Source: Ovis canadensis
Lineage: Eukaryota > Chordata > Mammalia > Artiodactyla > Bovidae
Assembly: GCF_042477335.2 (NCBI RefSeq)
Contig: NC_091251.1
Span: 87,249,501 to 87,313,500 of the forward strand
Reading direction: 5' to 3'
DNA: 64,000 bases
The notes under the pieces: generated by a model
The model's database searches: none
Told to the model about the DNA's origin: nothing
The model's input: the letters and a program-made list of their open reading frames with translations, nothing else
Position numbers and translations under genes: made by a program
Part shown: positions 1 to 12,000 of the stretch, piece by piece
Numbering within the stretch: the first letter of the stretch is position 1
Layout: the number at the start of each line of letters is the position of its first letter

Positions 1-44
1 AGCGCCCTCTTTGGGAACATAGAAAGCATCTATGCACTGAACAG
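1..44 (+). CDS. PLEKHG3: PLEKHG3 exon (DH domain, cut by window edge)
   Basis: Reads [14 protein letters not shown], a typical early DH-domain helix, and ends with donor GTATGG after a split serine codon. The upstream part of the exon is outside the window. Confidence 0.88.
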
Positions 45-3000
45 GTATGGAGGGAGCTTGACACACCCCATGTTCTTACTGTGAGCCCCATCTCAGGGCC
101 TGGAGAGGGGCCCCGATATCCCTGGTCTTACTCGGGGGCTGTGATGCGTGGCCCGGGGTCTGATCGCCGAAGTGGGGAAGGGTGGTCCCTCCCTGTACAG
201 TTAGCTCCCTTCAGGAGAGAGGGCCTTTGGGCCTGTGTGCCCTGGGCCCAGTATGCTACCTGATAGGCAGAGGGGCTCGTGTGAGGCGGTGTTCATGTTG
301 GGTCCAGGCTGGGCCAGCGCCCTTTCAGGGACTGCTGCACCCTTGCACGTGAGGCTGTTTCCCCGTCCCTCTCATCTTGGTCCCCCACGTGCAGATCTCT
401 TCATTCTTCTCCACATTCCCCCTGATTCTGTGGGAAGCTGGGGCTCCCTGGAGGTGATCTGACCCATTAGGTAGGGGAACGTACAAGCCTGGCAAGGAAC
501 GAAGAGGGAGGCTGAGCAAGGCCTGGCGAACGGCTGCTTCAGGGACAAAAGGGCTCCACGAAGATCACACATGAGCTGCTGCCAGGGCCCCCAGACTCCC
601 CAGGGAGTGGGCACTGGCTGGGAGGAGCAGAGCTTGAGGGCACAGCATTGACAGGATAGGAGGAACCTTGCCCCAGGCCCCTTAAGATGGGCAGAGGGAC
701 TTACTGCTGGGCAAGCTGGGAGGCCTGATGCAGGGGAGACTTGGACAGGAGGGTGTGGGCTTGGGCAAGAAGGAGCACAGGAAGGGAGGCCGGGTGTTCC
801 TCTCGTGCCCCCGTCTCAGAACAAGCAGTGGTGGGACTCACCCTGTCTCTCCCGTTTTCTGCATCCTTCTGAACTGGGGGCCTCGGTCCCTTGCTAGTTC
901 TCCCTATCTCCTTCCCCTTTTAATGTCTGCTTCTGTGTGTTTGACTCCTTCTGCCTGCAGAGGAGCTGTGTCCCCTTCTGAGGTGGGTACTGGTGTGCCT
1001 TCTCCCTCTCCTGCTGGTGGAGCGCATGGCTCTGTTTTGCCCCCATCTTTGCTGCGGTGCTGGCTCCTTTCCGTAGTTGCTGCCCCGGGTGGAGCTCACT
1101 GACACCAGGGCTGATGTGTGTCTGGGCACCAGGAGGTTGGGGCGGGGGGGTGTGTTGGTGACCATGGAGGCTGTGAGTGGTCCACGGTCTGAAGACCACC
1201 CTCCCTTCACCTAGCCAGCTACTCAGAGACCTGGACAGCTGCAACAGTGACCCCGTGGCCGTGGCCAGCTGCTTTGTGGAAAGGGTAAGAACAGCTGGGT
1301 CCTGGCACATCCTGCCTTGCTAGGGACCTCTCTCTGGGGGAAGTGCTGGGTGAATATCAAGGGCATTTGGGGTGGCTCTGGGGGGTGCTGGGTGGATGGC
1401 ATGTCCGAGACGGATGGATACAGAGATGAATCTGCAGATGCTTGGGGAGAGTGTGCTTTGGGGCCTAGGGTCATGCCTTTGATACACCCAGGCTTACAGG
1501 CAAATGCGAGTCTCCCTGAAATGACTGTTTTTGGTCTTTCTTTAGAGCCAAGAATTTGATATCTACACTCAATATTGCAACAACTACCCCAAGTGAGTAA
1601 TTAGGATGGAGAGGGGAGGCAGAGCCATCTGGCGAGTCCAGAGTACCCCACCTCCCCCTCCAGCCTCCCCTCTGGTGACGGCCTCTTTCCCACTGGCAGC
1701 TCGGTGGCCGCCCTGACCGAGTGCATGCAGGACAAGCAGCAGGCCAAGTTCTTCCGGGACCAGCAGGACTTGCTGCAGCATTCACTGCCCTTGGGCTCCT
1801 ATCTCCTCAAACCGGTCCAGCGCATCCTCAAGTACCACCTGCTGCTCCAGGTAACCTGGGGCTCCTCCCGAGGACATGGGGGCCTGAGGGAGGGGCAGGG
1901 CCCTTGAGCCTAAGCTCCTGTCCCCCGCACAGGAGATCGCCAAGCATTTTGATGAGGAAGAAGAAGGCTTTGAGGTGGTGGAGGATGCCATTGACACCAT
2001 GACGTGCGTGGCCTGGTACATCAACGACATGAAGAGGAGGCACGAGCACGCGGTCCGGCTCCAGGTGCTCTGGAGCTGAGAGCTGGAGGGGTGGGCAGGC
2101 AGGGGTGCTCGGGCAGGAAGAAGCGTGGAAGAGGGAATGTGAGCTGAAGGGTGGTGTCCTTGAAGATGGGCTTCTCTGTGTCTCTGTGAAACCCAGGCGG
2201 TGACTCCAGGGGGCCCTGCGTGGTCCCAGCAGGGTCTCCAGCGGCCTGACCCTGGGGCTTGGGGCTTCTCTGCTGCAGGAGATTCAGTCTTTGCTCCTCA
2301 ACTGGACGGGGCCAGACCTGACCACCTACGGGGAGCTCGTCCTGGAGGGCACGTTCCGCGTGCACCGTGTGCGCAGCGAGAAGACCTTCTTCCTCTTTGA
2401 CAAAGCGCTGCTCGTCACCAAGAAGCGGGGCGGCCACTTTGTCTACAAGGGCCACATCCCGGTAACCAGGCCACACCTCCTCCTCCCCTGCTTCCCGCCT
2501 TCCCAACGGGCTGGTTCCACTTTCCAGCTCTGCGCCAGACTTGACTGGGCCTCAGGTTGGGCTGGACGCAGCTCCACCTTTAGAAGAATACTTACCCTGC
2601 CTCCCCTGATGGCCTTGAGGGGTGGGGTCCCCAGTTGGCTCCCTGCCAGAGGCTTGACTGCCATCTCCCCCTGCCCTCCCAGTGTTCCTCCCTGATGCTG
2701 ATTGAAAGTACCCGAGAGTCCCTGTGCTTCACCGTCACGCATTATAAGCACGGCAAGCAGCAGTACAACATCCAGGTGAGGGGCCGGCCAGGACAAGACC
2801 CCGACGGGCCTGCCGGGTGCAGGCTGGGAAAAGACCCGCCCCTCCCTCGGCGGCGGGCGCCTTGGAGTCTCCCCGTGGAAGGCAGAGGTCCTTGGGGTTA
2901 TCTCTCGGGCTTGTGCTGAGGATTTGAGCCTCATAGCACCCCAAGCCTGCTTTCTGCCTCTGGCCCCCGTCGGCGGAAGCCTAGCCCACGCCAGATGGCT

Positions 3001-6000
3001 TCAGGCCTGTCATGGTAACCTCCTCCTCCTTTCTTGGGCCTGCCCAGGCCAAAACGGTGGAGGAGAAACGGAGGTGGACTCACCACATCAAGAGGCTCAT
3101 TCTGGACAACCACCACACCACCATCCCCCAGAAGGTGAGTTCCCGGGGTGCCTGATGGGGAGCCGGGAGTGGCTGTCCCTCAGAGCCAGCTCCGGGGAAC
3201 CCTGGGGCCTCACCTTCCGGACATTGGCCCCACTGGACAATGGGATCAGTTCAGCGGATGCTTCGGTCCTCTGTACCAGCCCTGTGGGAGGCCCTGGTAC
3301 TGCAAGGCCAAGGGAGAAATGGCTCATAGCAAGGTAGCCACGAGGTGGGTTTCCTTCCCTTCCAGGCCAAAGAAGCCATCTTGGAAATGGATTCCTATTG
3401 TAAGTTCACACTTCCTGCCCGCTTTGTCCCTAGTGGTGCTTGTCTCTTGGTCGGACTGTATCCTGGGGGAGCTTTGCTGGATACTTAGAGTCTAGAGAGT
3501 AGGGAGGATGGGGGAGGCTCCTTCTGTAAGGCTGGGGGTCTACTGCGAGGCCAGGGCTTGGTGCTGATGACAGGCGGGATGCTATGTGCCTCGTGCTCCT
3601 GGTACGTGGGAGGTTGAAAGAGCTCTGTAGGCTTGTGGCCCTGGAGCTGGGCTGGTCAGCAGAGTTGTGCTCGGGGGTGGGCAGAGTTCAGCTGATGGGC
3701 TGATGGTATCCCAAAGGCCTGGTTGTCTCTCTTGGGTGCAGATCCCAATCGGTACCGCCACAGCCCAGAGCGCCTGAAGAAGGGCTCCCAGGACGACGTA
3801 TCCACCCACGTGCACCAGGGGCGCCGGCAGTCTGGTAAGGCAGGGACTTTGTGGATACAGAGGCTTCTTTTCAGGACCTTTAACCAAGCAGGGAACGAAC
3901 CTTCTACAGCAGCATTTGGGGCTGGCTCTCACCTCTCTGGAAATCCTAGGAAGGGCTGGGGGGCGGGGGGGGTGGGGTAAGTGCGGTGTGGATGGGTACG
4001 TCTGGAGCCTCCTGCCTTCCACCAGGCACCTCTGGCACCTTCCTGCCTACCCAGGGCTGGACAGCTCTCCTTTTACAAGGCCCTAGGAAGGTTTGTTCCA
4101 GGCACCCCTGCTTAGCGCCCCCACAGTTGACTCCTTCCTCCTTTGCCATTTGGAACACTGGGAGTCAGCCAGAGTAATGCTTGGACGTCATGGATGGTCC
4201 ACAGCCCAGTTTTGGAATAGAGCAGAGGCAGGACATGGGGAAAATGAGTTGGATTTCAAGTGGCACCAGATCCAGACAGGAAATATTTACTTTGGGTCTC
4301 AGGGAAGAGTTCTGTTCTCCTTTCTTGGGTTTTCTTCCATGACTGGGCTTGCTGCTGTGTACTTGGAAGTATTGAAATGAACCATTTATTGAAGAGAAAA
4401 CCTTGCTTTTATTCTCTGCCCTTGTAGTGATGAGTGTGTGTGTTTTCTGTGTCAATTTTCACCCTCTTCATTCAGTCTGAGGCCCAGGGATAGATCTAGT
4501 TTTGGCCAGGCACTTGTCAAACTACCACCTGGGGTGGGAATTGGGGTGAAAACCATCTCAGAGACCCCTAAAGAGAAAGACTAAGTAGTGATGGGAGCTG
4601 GGTCCTGGCTGGGATCCCCACAGTGTGTGGGGTTTGATTGGCAAGACCCACAGGTCCCCTGAACAACTGTGTGGATTGACGTAGAGCCTTCGGTTTTCTG
4701 GAGGATGAAGCCGAGCAGCGTCTGGAAAGCTCTTGTGTGTTTTGTTTGGTGGTGTTCCTGATGGATCTCAAACCTTAGGCAAACTTGCCATGGTTGCAAA
4801 AGGTCTTTGGTGCCATGTGTTAAAAGCCTCAAATTGGGAGTGTTACTTCCTAAGTCTCTGGCCCCTCTTGCTTCTCTGTCCTTTCTTCTGTAATTCTCTC
4901 ATCCCTCTAACATTACCTCTTAACTTGCCATAGCTTTGACTTGGAAGCTTCTAATATGTGGAGGTATTTAGTAAGTGGCGGCAGTGGTAATAATAGTACT
5001 CCCTGTCATAACATCAGCTGCAGCAAGCGATGCACTTGGGAAATGAGCCGTTTCAGAGCTGAAGTTTCCCCAGGCTGAGGTTTTAGCCTGTAAACACTAA
5101 AACAGTTGGGTTTTGTTTTTGTGTTTTAGTTTTGTTGTTGTTGAGTTGCTAAGTTATGTCTGACTCGTTTGTGAACCCCATAGGCTATCCATGGGATTTC
5201 CCAAGGAAGAATATTGCAGCGGGTTGCCATTTCTTCCTCCAGGGGATCTTCCCAACCTAGGGTTTGAGCCTGAGTCTCCTGAATTGCAGACAGATTCCTT
5301 TCCACTAAGCCATCAGGGAAAGAATTCGCTTGCCAATGCAGGAGACGCAGCAGGAGACACAAGTTCAATCCCTTGGTTGGGAAGATCCCTTGCAGGAAGA
5401 AATGGCAACCTGCTCCAGTATTCTTGCCTGAAAAAACTCATGGACAGAGGAGCCTGGCGGACTACAGTGCATGAGGCCACAAAGAGTCAGACACAACAGA
5501 GCAGTTAAGCACGTCCATCTTTCCACTGAATAGTGTTCCTTCTTATTAGTCTGCGTGCTTTTCTGTAGTAGCCCTTCCTTCTTCCCTCTTCTGTTACAAA
5601 TTAATCGATTGAATGTGTAAGAAGTGTGTGTAAAAGCAGTCAGGACATCAGTGAGAGGGAGGATTCAGGCCCGTGGGAGAGCTTGTTCTCAGTCGTCTAT
5701 TGTGATTGCCTCCAGGCCTATTTCTGCTTCATACTTGCAGAGAGTTGGGATGGGCAGATAAGTGCACTCTCTGGATAAATCAGGTGTTGTTGTCATCTTA
5801 AATATTCTTGTTAAATATTCTTGATTACATGGTTTAAACTGAAAGAGTAGAGCCTTTTGTATTTCTCACTTTAAAAACGACTAGGTATCTGGTTACCTCG
5901 ATGCAGGTAGAGGGTAGGTGTGTGTGCCTGTGCGCATTTAGAAAAAACAGTTCTCCAGGAACAGCTGAGGCACCTCAGGAGAGCTCCTTTCTGACTCCCA

Positions 6001-9000
6001 GTTTATAGTGGGGCTGCCATTTGATGCCAGGTGGTCAAGGGCAGTAGGGGCTAAGGGCACGGCTCTGCAGAGAGGTTCTAGACCTGTCCTGTCATCCTGG
6101 CCTCTCTATCTCAGGTCTGTCCCCAGAAAGGCTGGGTATAAGGTGCTGACACCATCGGCTTAATGGGTATATTCTGTCCTCGGGTCCTGGGCAGCTCTTG
6201 TCCAGCTGGGCAACACTCCCCAGTAGGCAGCGGGGCTTCGTGGTGCCAGGCCTTAAAGGCCATAGCAAGTTGGATGCAACCTCTGCTTTCCAGCGGGGGC
6301 TCTGTGAAGGGGCTTGGGTGTCATTAAGACCCTGATGTGCTCTGTGCAGGGAGGCGGGGCTTGAGGTGGAGGCCAGGGCCCCCAAGAGAGGCTCGTCATT
6401 CTCAAGAGGACAGTGTGGGGTTGTGGCCTCAGAACCAAGGGCCCCAGCAGGGCTAGTGGGCAGGCCTCCTTCTGGGGGCTGTCAGCCACAGCAGAGCCCC
6501 CCAAGCCGGGGTGGGCAGTGGCTCCCTGTGGACTGGGCATGAGGGCAGCCTTTGTCAGGCCATGGGGGCCCAGCTCGAGTGGACTTTGAGCTGGTGATGG
6601 GCCGGTGGCGCTGTGAGTGTGGGGCCAGGGCCAGGCCAGGCAGTTTGCGGCCTGCACTGACTCTGCCCGTTGCTCTCCTCCTCAGAGCCGACCAGACATC
6701 TCTTCAGGCAACTCAGTGAGAAAGGTGAGAGAGGGAGCGATGGTCGGCTATCCCCTTGAGCCCCAGGGCGAGGGTGAGCGGGAGGAGCGGGCGACCGGCA
6801 GGGTGGGGGCGACGCGGGCGGTGCAGAGGGGCCTCTGTTTCTCCCTGGAAGGGGGCCTCTCACCCTTGCTGTCCGGGCTCTCCCCCTACACGCCTCGCAC
6901 CCTGTCTCCCTGTCCTTGGTTGACAGCAGGAGCGAGTGACTCCCACCCCGGGCTCCTGTGCAGTCAGTCATTCCTTTGAAAGTCCTGTGAAGATTCTGGG
7001 AGCAGGAGCCCCTGATGAGGCCTTTCCCGGGGGGTCCTGGGCCTCAGGCCTGTGTAAGGGGGTTCTTTCTCCTGCTCACTGATCTCCCCTCTCCCTCCCC
7101 CCTTGCCCATGTGCCGGGATCTGGCGGTGGTGGAGCAGCCAGAGCCACAAGAGTGAAGGTAAAGCCAGGGGCGAGGGGACTGTGGACAGGTTGGGGGGAA
7201 CTACCCGGCTCAGCCCTCATCATCATCACTTACTCAGCAAACACCTGTCAAACACTTACTGGGTGCCGGGCTCTGTCTTGAGGGTCCTGGAGATGAATAA
7301 GCCCGGGGTACCCTTCTGCACCCTTTTCCTGGGGTGGCAGCCTGCCAGTGGCCAGCCCAAGCCTGGATCCTCTCATATTGCTCTCTCTCCCTGGGGCAGG
7401 CGGGCCTGTCTGGGTCCTGAGTTCCTGCCCAGGCCCCAGGCCCAGCTTCCCACCTCTAGAGTCCCCCGTGCCACTCGGGAGCCCAGAGGTTGGGTGTCTG
7501 TAGATGCGAAGCCTCCCCAGCCCCAGCAGCTGCAGGAGGAGGGGGGTTGCCCAGAGGCTGATCACGAGGGGGCCTTGTGCTCTGCACAGCACGCAGGCAG
7601 TGTTGGCACGCTCCTGGACTTTGGACAGCCCCACTGTGCTCGGGGCCTGCAGTCGGAGGCCGAAGGGGCTGCCCAGGAGGAGCAGGAGGAGGTGATGGAG
7701 GAGGAGGAGGAGGAGGAGGAGCAGGCCTTTCAGGTCTCTCTGAAGGACCTGGCAGGGCACAAAGGCAGCGAGAAGGGGGCCAGGCCAGAGCCCTCAGGCT
7801 CGGAGGAGGAGGAGGAGGAGGAGGAGGAGGAGAGCCTGGCAGTGGCGGAGCAGGTAGCCGACTTTGCCAGCTCCCTGCTGGCCGCCCTCCACTGCTGGCA
7901 CTATCGAGCCAACGCTTTACTTTTCTCCCGGGGCGCTATGGTGAGGTGTCTCTTTGATCTCCCCTCCTCCTTGCATGCTTCCTGGCACGTGCTTGCCCAT
8001 CCATGAGTCCCCTTCCCTGCTCTCCTCACCCCTCCATCCTTGTTCCTTCATTCCTGCCAGTGGTGTTTCTTAACCCCCGGCTCGCTGTCATGCCCTGGTG
8101 AGCCCCTGGCATTCATTGTTCCAGTACTGGAGCTAACCAGCATGCTACTCAGCGGGCATGACTAATGGGGCAGGCTGGGGGGTGGCGGGGAGGTCAGCAC
8201 ACCGGGGACGCATGCCTGGTGGGGATTTCTGAGTCTCCCAGAGTTGGCAGTCCAGGCCGACTCTGGATGGCACAGGTCCAATGCTGGATCTCAGTGTAGC
8301 CCAACCCCCTTGGGGCTCAAGAGGTGCTGTCACGGTTGGGATGCAGAAGGGACCAGCTCCCTATTGTTCTGGAAGCTGATGACTGCCCTCTGCTTGCTGC
8401 AGGGGAAGGATCGCAGGGAGTCTGAAGAACCCAAGAGCTGCGGGAGGACCAGGAGCCGGTCTCCAACTCCTGAGGAAAAGTGCCTGAACTTTGAGTCTGT
8501 GACTTCCCTGCCAGAGGTGAGTGGCCAGCAGGTGGAATGGGGATTGGGCATACCCTCCTGAGCCCAGATCTCCAGCTTTGTAGGTGGGGCTTTCAGACAT
8601 GGCTCTCCTGTTAGGCCCATGGGGACAGGGAATCTTGCTCCCCAGGACTCTCATGCCTTCAGGAAACCTGTCTGGCCTGTGGGCATGTGGCTTGGTGACA
8701 GACAGCTTCTTACTCTGAATTAGAAAACAGTACCCCTCCCTCTGGGGCTTCCTAGTGGCTCCATGGTAAAGAACCTGCCTGCAATTCAGGAGATTCAGGT
8801 TCAATTCTTGGATCAGGATCTTCCTGAGGAAAGGGCAAGGCAACCTACTCTAGTATTCTTGCCTGGAGAATCCCATGGACAGAGGAGCCTGGGAGGCTGC
8901 AGCCCACAGGGTCGCAGAGTCGGAAATGACTGAAGCTACTAAGTGGCAGGTACAGTCTCTTGCCAAGGGACATAGTTACTGGAAGTGGCCAGAGTTTAGG

Positions 9001-12000
9001 TCCTCTTGGCCAGGCTTCCTTGCATAGAGCATAAGGCCCTGCCCTGCCAGCATACCAGACATTTAAATCATGCCTGTCCCACCTGGCAAAGGAATAAGGT
9101 GTTGATATCTACTGGACACCTTCTATATGCCTGGTGTTCTGTTTCTTCCTTCTGTTTTCTGAACCAGCTCTACCAGGGAGAACGAGACTCAGAGAGGTTA
9201 GGTGACGTGCCTGACATTGCACAGCTTCTAAGGGGCAGAGCTCAGGTTAGACTTGGGTCTGTGACCCAGAAGCCTGCACTCTTTCCTCCCCACCCCCACC
9301 ATCAGCCCAACGCTATCTGTGGGTTATATGTAACACAGTCCTTTGCTTTCCCAGAGATACAAGGAAAATTTCAAGAAATCTAGACCCCCCAAGGTGATCC
9401 TCACAGCTAGGACAAGACTTATAGCCTGGGTGACACTGGAAAAGGGTTTAGAGCGGTGCTGGTCAATGATAATAGAATGTGAGCCTCATGTGTAATTTTG
9501 AATGTTCTAGTAGTCTCAGTAAAAGATTATTTAACCCAGTATATCCAGACTATTATCATTTCAACACATAGTATCAAAGCTACTCATGAGGTATTTTGTA
9601 CTTTTCGGTGTGAAGTTTTTGCAGCATGGACTAGCTGCATTTCAGATGCTTGAGAGTCACGAGTGGCTGGCAGTCATTGTGTTGGACAGTGTCCAACCCA
9701 GGGCCTAGCTCCTGGGTCCCTCTGTGCAGATGCTAGACTAGAACGGTTGGAATCAGGTCTGGTTCCTCAGATTTTAGAGTACTGTCTTGTCTTCTCCCTA
9801 ACGAGCCTGGAAAGCCGCCTATACTGGCTGATTTTATGATTCAAATGACCTTTGATGTGGTCAGAAGGGAGTTGTCGACCTTGCTTCCTCCTTTGTCATC
9901 TGCTGGGCAAGGGCAGAGTCTGGCACAAAGGCAGAGGCTGCCTAGGAGGAACTGCATCTCCATCTTCGTCCCCTGAATGGATTTCAGCACATGGTCCTAT
10001 TGCCCTCTGGATCTTGACCCACACAGGAGACCCTGGCCCTTCAGAGGAGTCATTTAGGCCCAAGTTTCAACCCAGAATGGCCTCCCTGTGGGGAGCTACT
10101 AGGGCTTGAGGAAGGGGAGTCCTGGGGCTGTGGATCTGACCCCGTATTGCATGTTCTCACCCTGTCCCTGTACCACTCAGGTAGGCTGCCACTGAGAGGT
10201 GCTACCACTCTGCATTCCTAGAATTTTCCTTGGCTTTGAGGACATGGGCCCAGCACCCCAGCTGCAGGGTGACTGAGGGCCAGCCTCTCCTTGCTGCCCC
10301 ACTTTCGAGTGCTGTTCCATCTGATTGCTTGCCTCTTAAACTGCAGCCCCTTCTCACTAAGGCATTGAGCAAACCACACTGTCCGTACATTCCACGGGTC
10401 CCCTGAGGGAGGTTTTTGTCTCATGCGAGCCCTTTGTGCTGCCCCAGGTTGAGCCAGACACCGAGTCTGTGACTGAGCAGGAGGTGTTTGCTTCCGTGGA
10501 AGGTCCCAGCACTGAAGAGATGCCCTCAGACACAGAGGCCCCCGAGGTCCTCGAAATGCAACTTGATCCCCACCAGCTGCTGCTGGGGCTGGAACCCCCT
10601 GATGACATGGCAGAGTTCATGGTGGCCGAGAGCACCGAGGACCCTAAGGCCCTGAGCAGTGAGGACGACGAGGAGGAGGTGGGGGCCCTTCACGAGCCTG
10701 AGAGCCTCCTGCCTCCCTCCGTGCTGGACCAGGCCAGTGTCATTGCTGAGCTGTTCGTCAGCAGCGTCTCTCGGCGGAGCAGCCTGGCCCTGGAGGAGGG
10801 CAAGTCCAGTGGCTTCGGGACCCCAAGGCTGGCCAGCCGGAGCAGCAGTATGGTCAGCCTAGATGATGGTGAGAAGGGCCCAGCCCCGCATGGCGGCACC
10901 ACAGACTCCCTGGGCTCTCAGCTCCTTCCAGAAGCAGACCTCAGTGTTGGGGTGGCCGCAGAGAGCGAACCTTCTGTCAATGGGACGGAGGCCCCGGGCC
11001 CAGGCTGCCCAGCGGAGCCAGACAGGTCTTCCTGCCCAAAGGAATCGAAGCTTTCCTCCCAAGATCGGCAGTTGCTGGACAGAATCAAGAGGTACTATGA
11101 AAACGCAGAGCACCAAGATGCAGGCTTTAGCGTCCGGCGCCGGGAGAGCCTCTCCTTCATCCCCAAAGGGCTCGTGAGAAACTCGGTCTCCAGAATCAAC
11201 AGCCTTCGCAAGCCAGACCTGGAGCCGCAGGCTCCACTGGGGCACAAGAGACAGGTGGGCTTGCGGGCGGCCCTCTTTGACTGCCCAGGACCAGGCCAGG
11301 CTGGCGCTGCCGACACAGCTCCTATCACAGATGCTGAGTTCCGCCCATCCTCGGAAATGGTAAAGATCTGGGAGGGAATGGAGTCTCTCAAGGGGAGCGC
11401 TCCGAAGGGGCTGGGCCAAGGCCAGGCCAACGGCTTTGACCTGCACGAACCCCTGTTTATCCTGGAGGAGCACGAGCTGGCGGCCATCACCGAGGAGTCG
11501 GCAGCTGCCTCCCCGGAGTGCGCCTCCCCCACCGAGCCCCGCAGCCCCACCCACCTGGCCCAGGAGCTGAAGGAGCTGGTGAGGGAACTGAGCAGTGACG
11601 CCCAGGGGAAGCTGGTGACCCCACTGCACCCCCACATTCTGCAGCTCTCCCACGTGATGGATAGCCACGTGAGCGAGCGAGTCAAGAACAAGGTCTACCA
11701 GCTGGCTCGTCAGTACAGCCTCCGGATCAAGAGCAGATCGGTGACAGCCAGGCCTCCGCTGCACTGGGAGAAGGTGGCTTCCACTGCCCCCCTGGTGCAG
11801 GAGGAGGTTGGTGCACCATCCGGTGGCACAGGTACGACGGGGTGGAGAGAGGGCCCTTCCCACAAGCCTGAGCTGGGAGCACCTTTTAGGAGCCAGATGG
11901 CTTCTGGGGAAGTGACCCCCTAAAGAACCTATACCAGAAAAAGGGCTGAGGTGAGCCCTGGAACTGCTCTAAAGCCCAAGGGCACAGGGCCATGGGGCTC

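Larger units (their letters stand above)
3835..6685 (+). other. PLEKHG3 intron carrying an inverted SINE pair
   Basis: 2.85-kb intron. Apart from the two facing Bov-tA SINEs at about 5,130-5,515, the rest is unremarkable single-copy sequence. Confidence 0.6.
8517..10447 (+). other. PLEKHG3 intron with a SINE, a MIR and a DNA-transposon relic
   Basis: 1.93-kb intron before the large tail exon. The repeats are listed separately; from about 9,710 to the acceptor I see nothing nameable. Confidence 0.55.

Noticed and set aside
6617..6979. Frame reading ..[13 protein letters not shown].. over the 39-base exon
   Set aside because: The exon phase from upstream gives [13 protein letters not shown] instead; only that frame continues into the microexon and the next exon.
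10859..11863. Long antisense frame opposite the large PLEKHG3 tail exon
   Set aside because: A shadow of the coding strand; GC-rich codon usage keeps it open, and nothing spectrin-, GEF- or domain-like appears in it.
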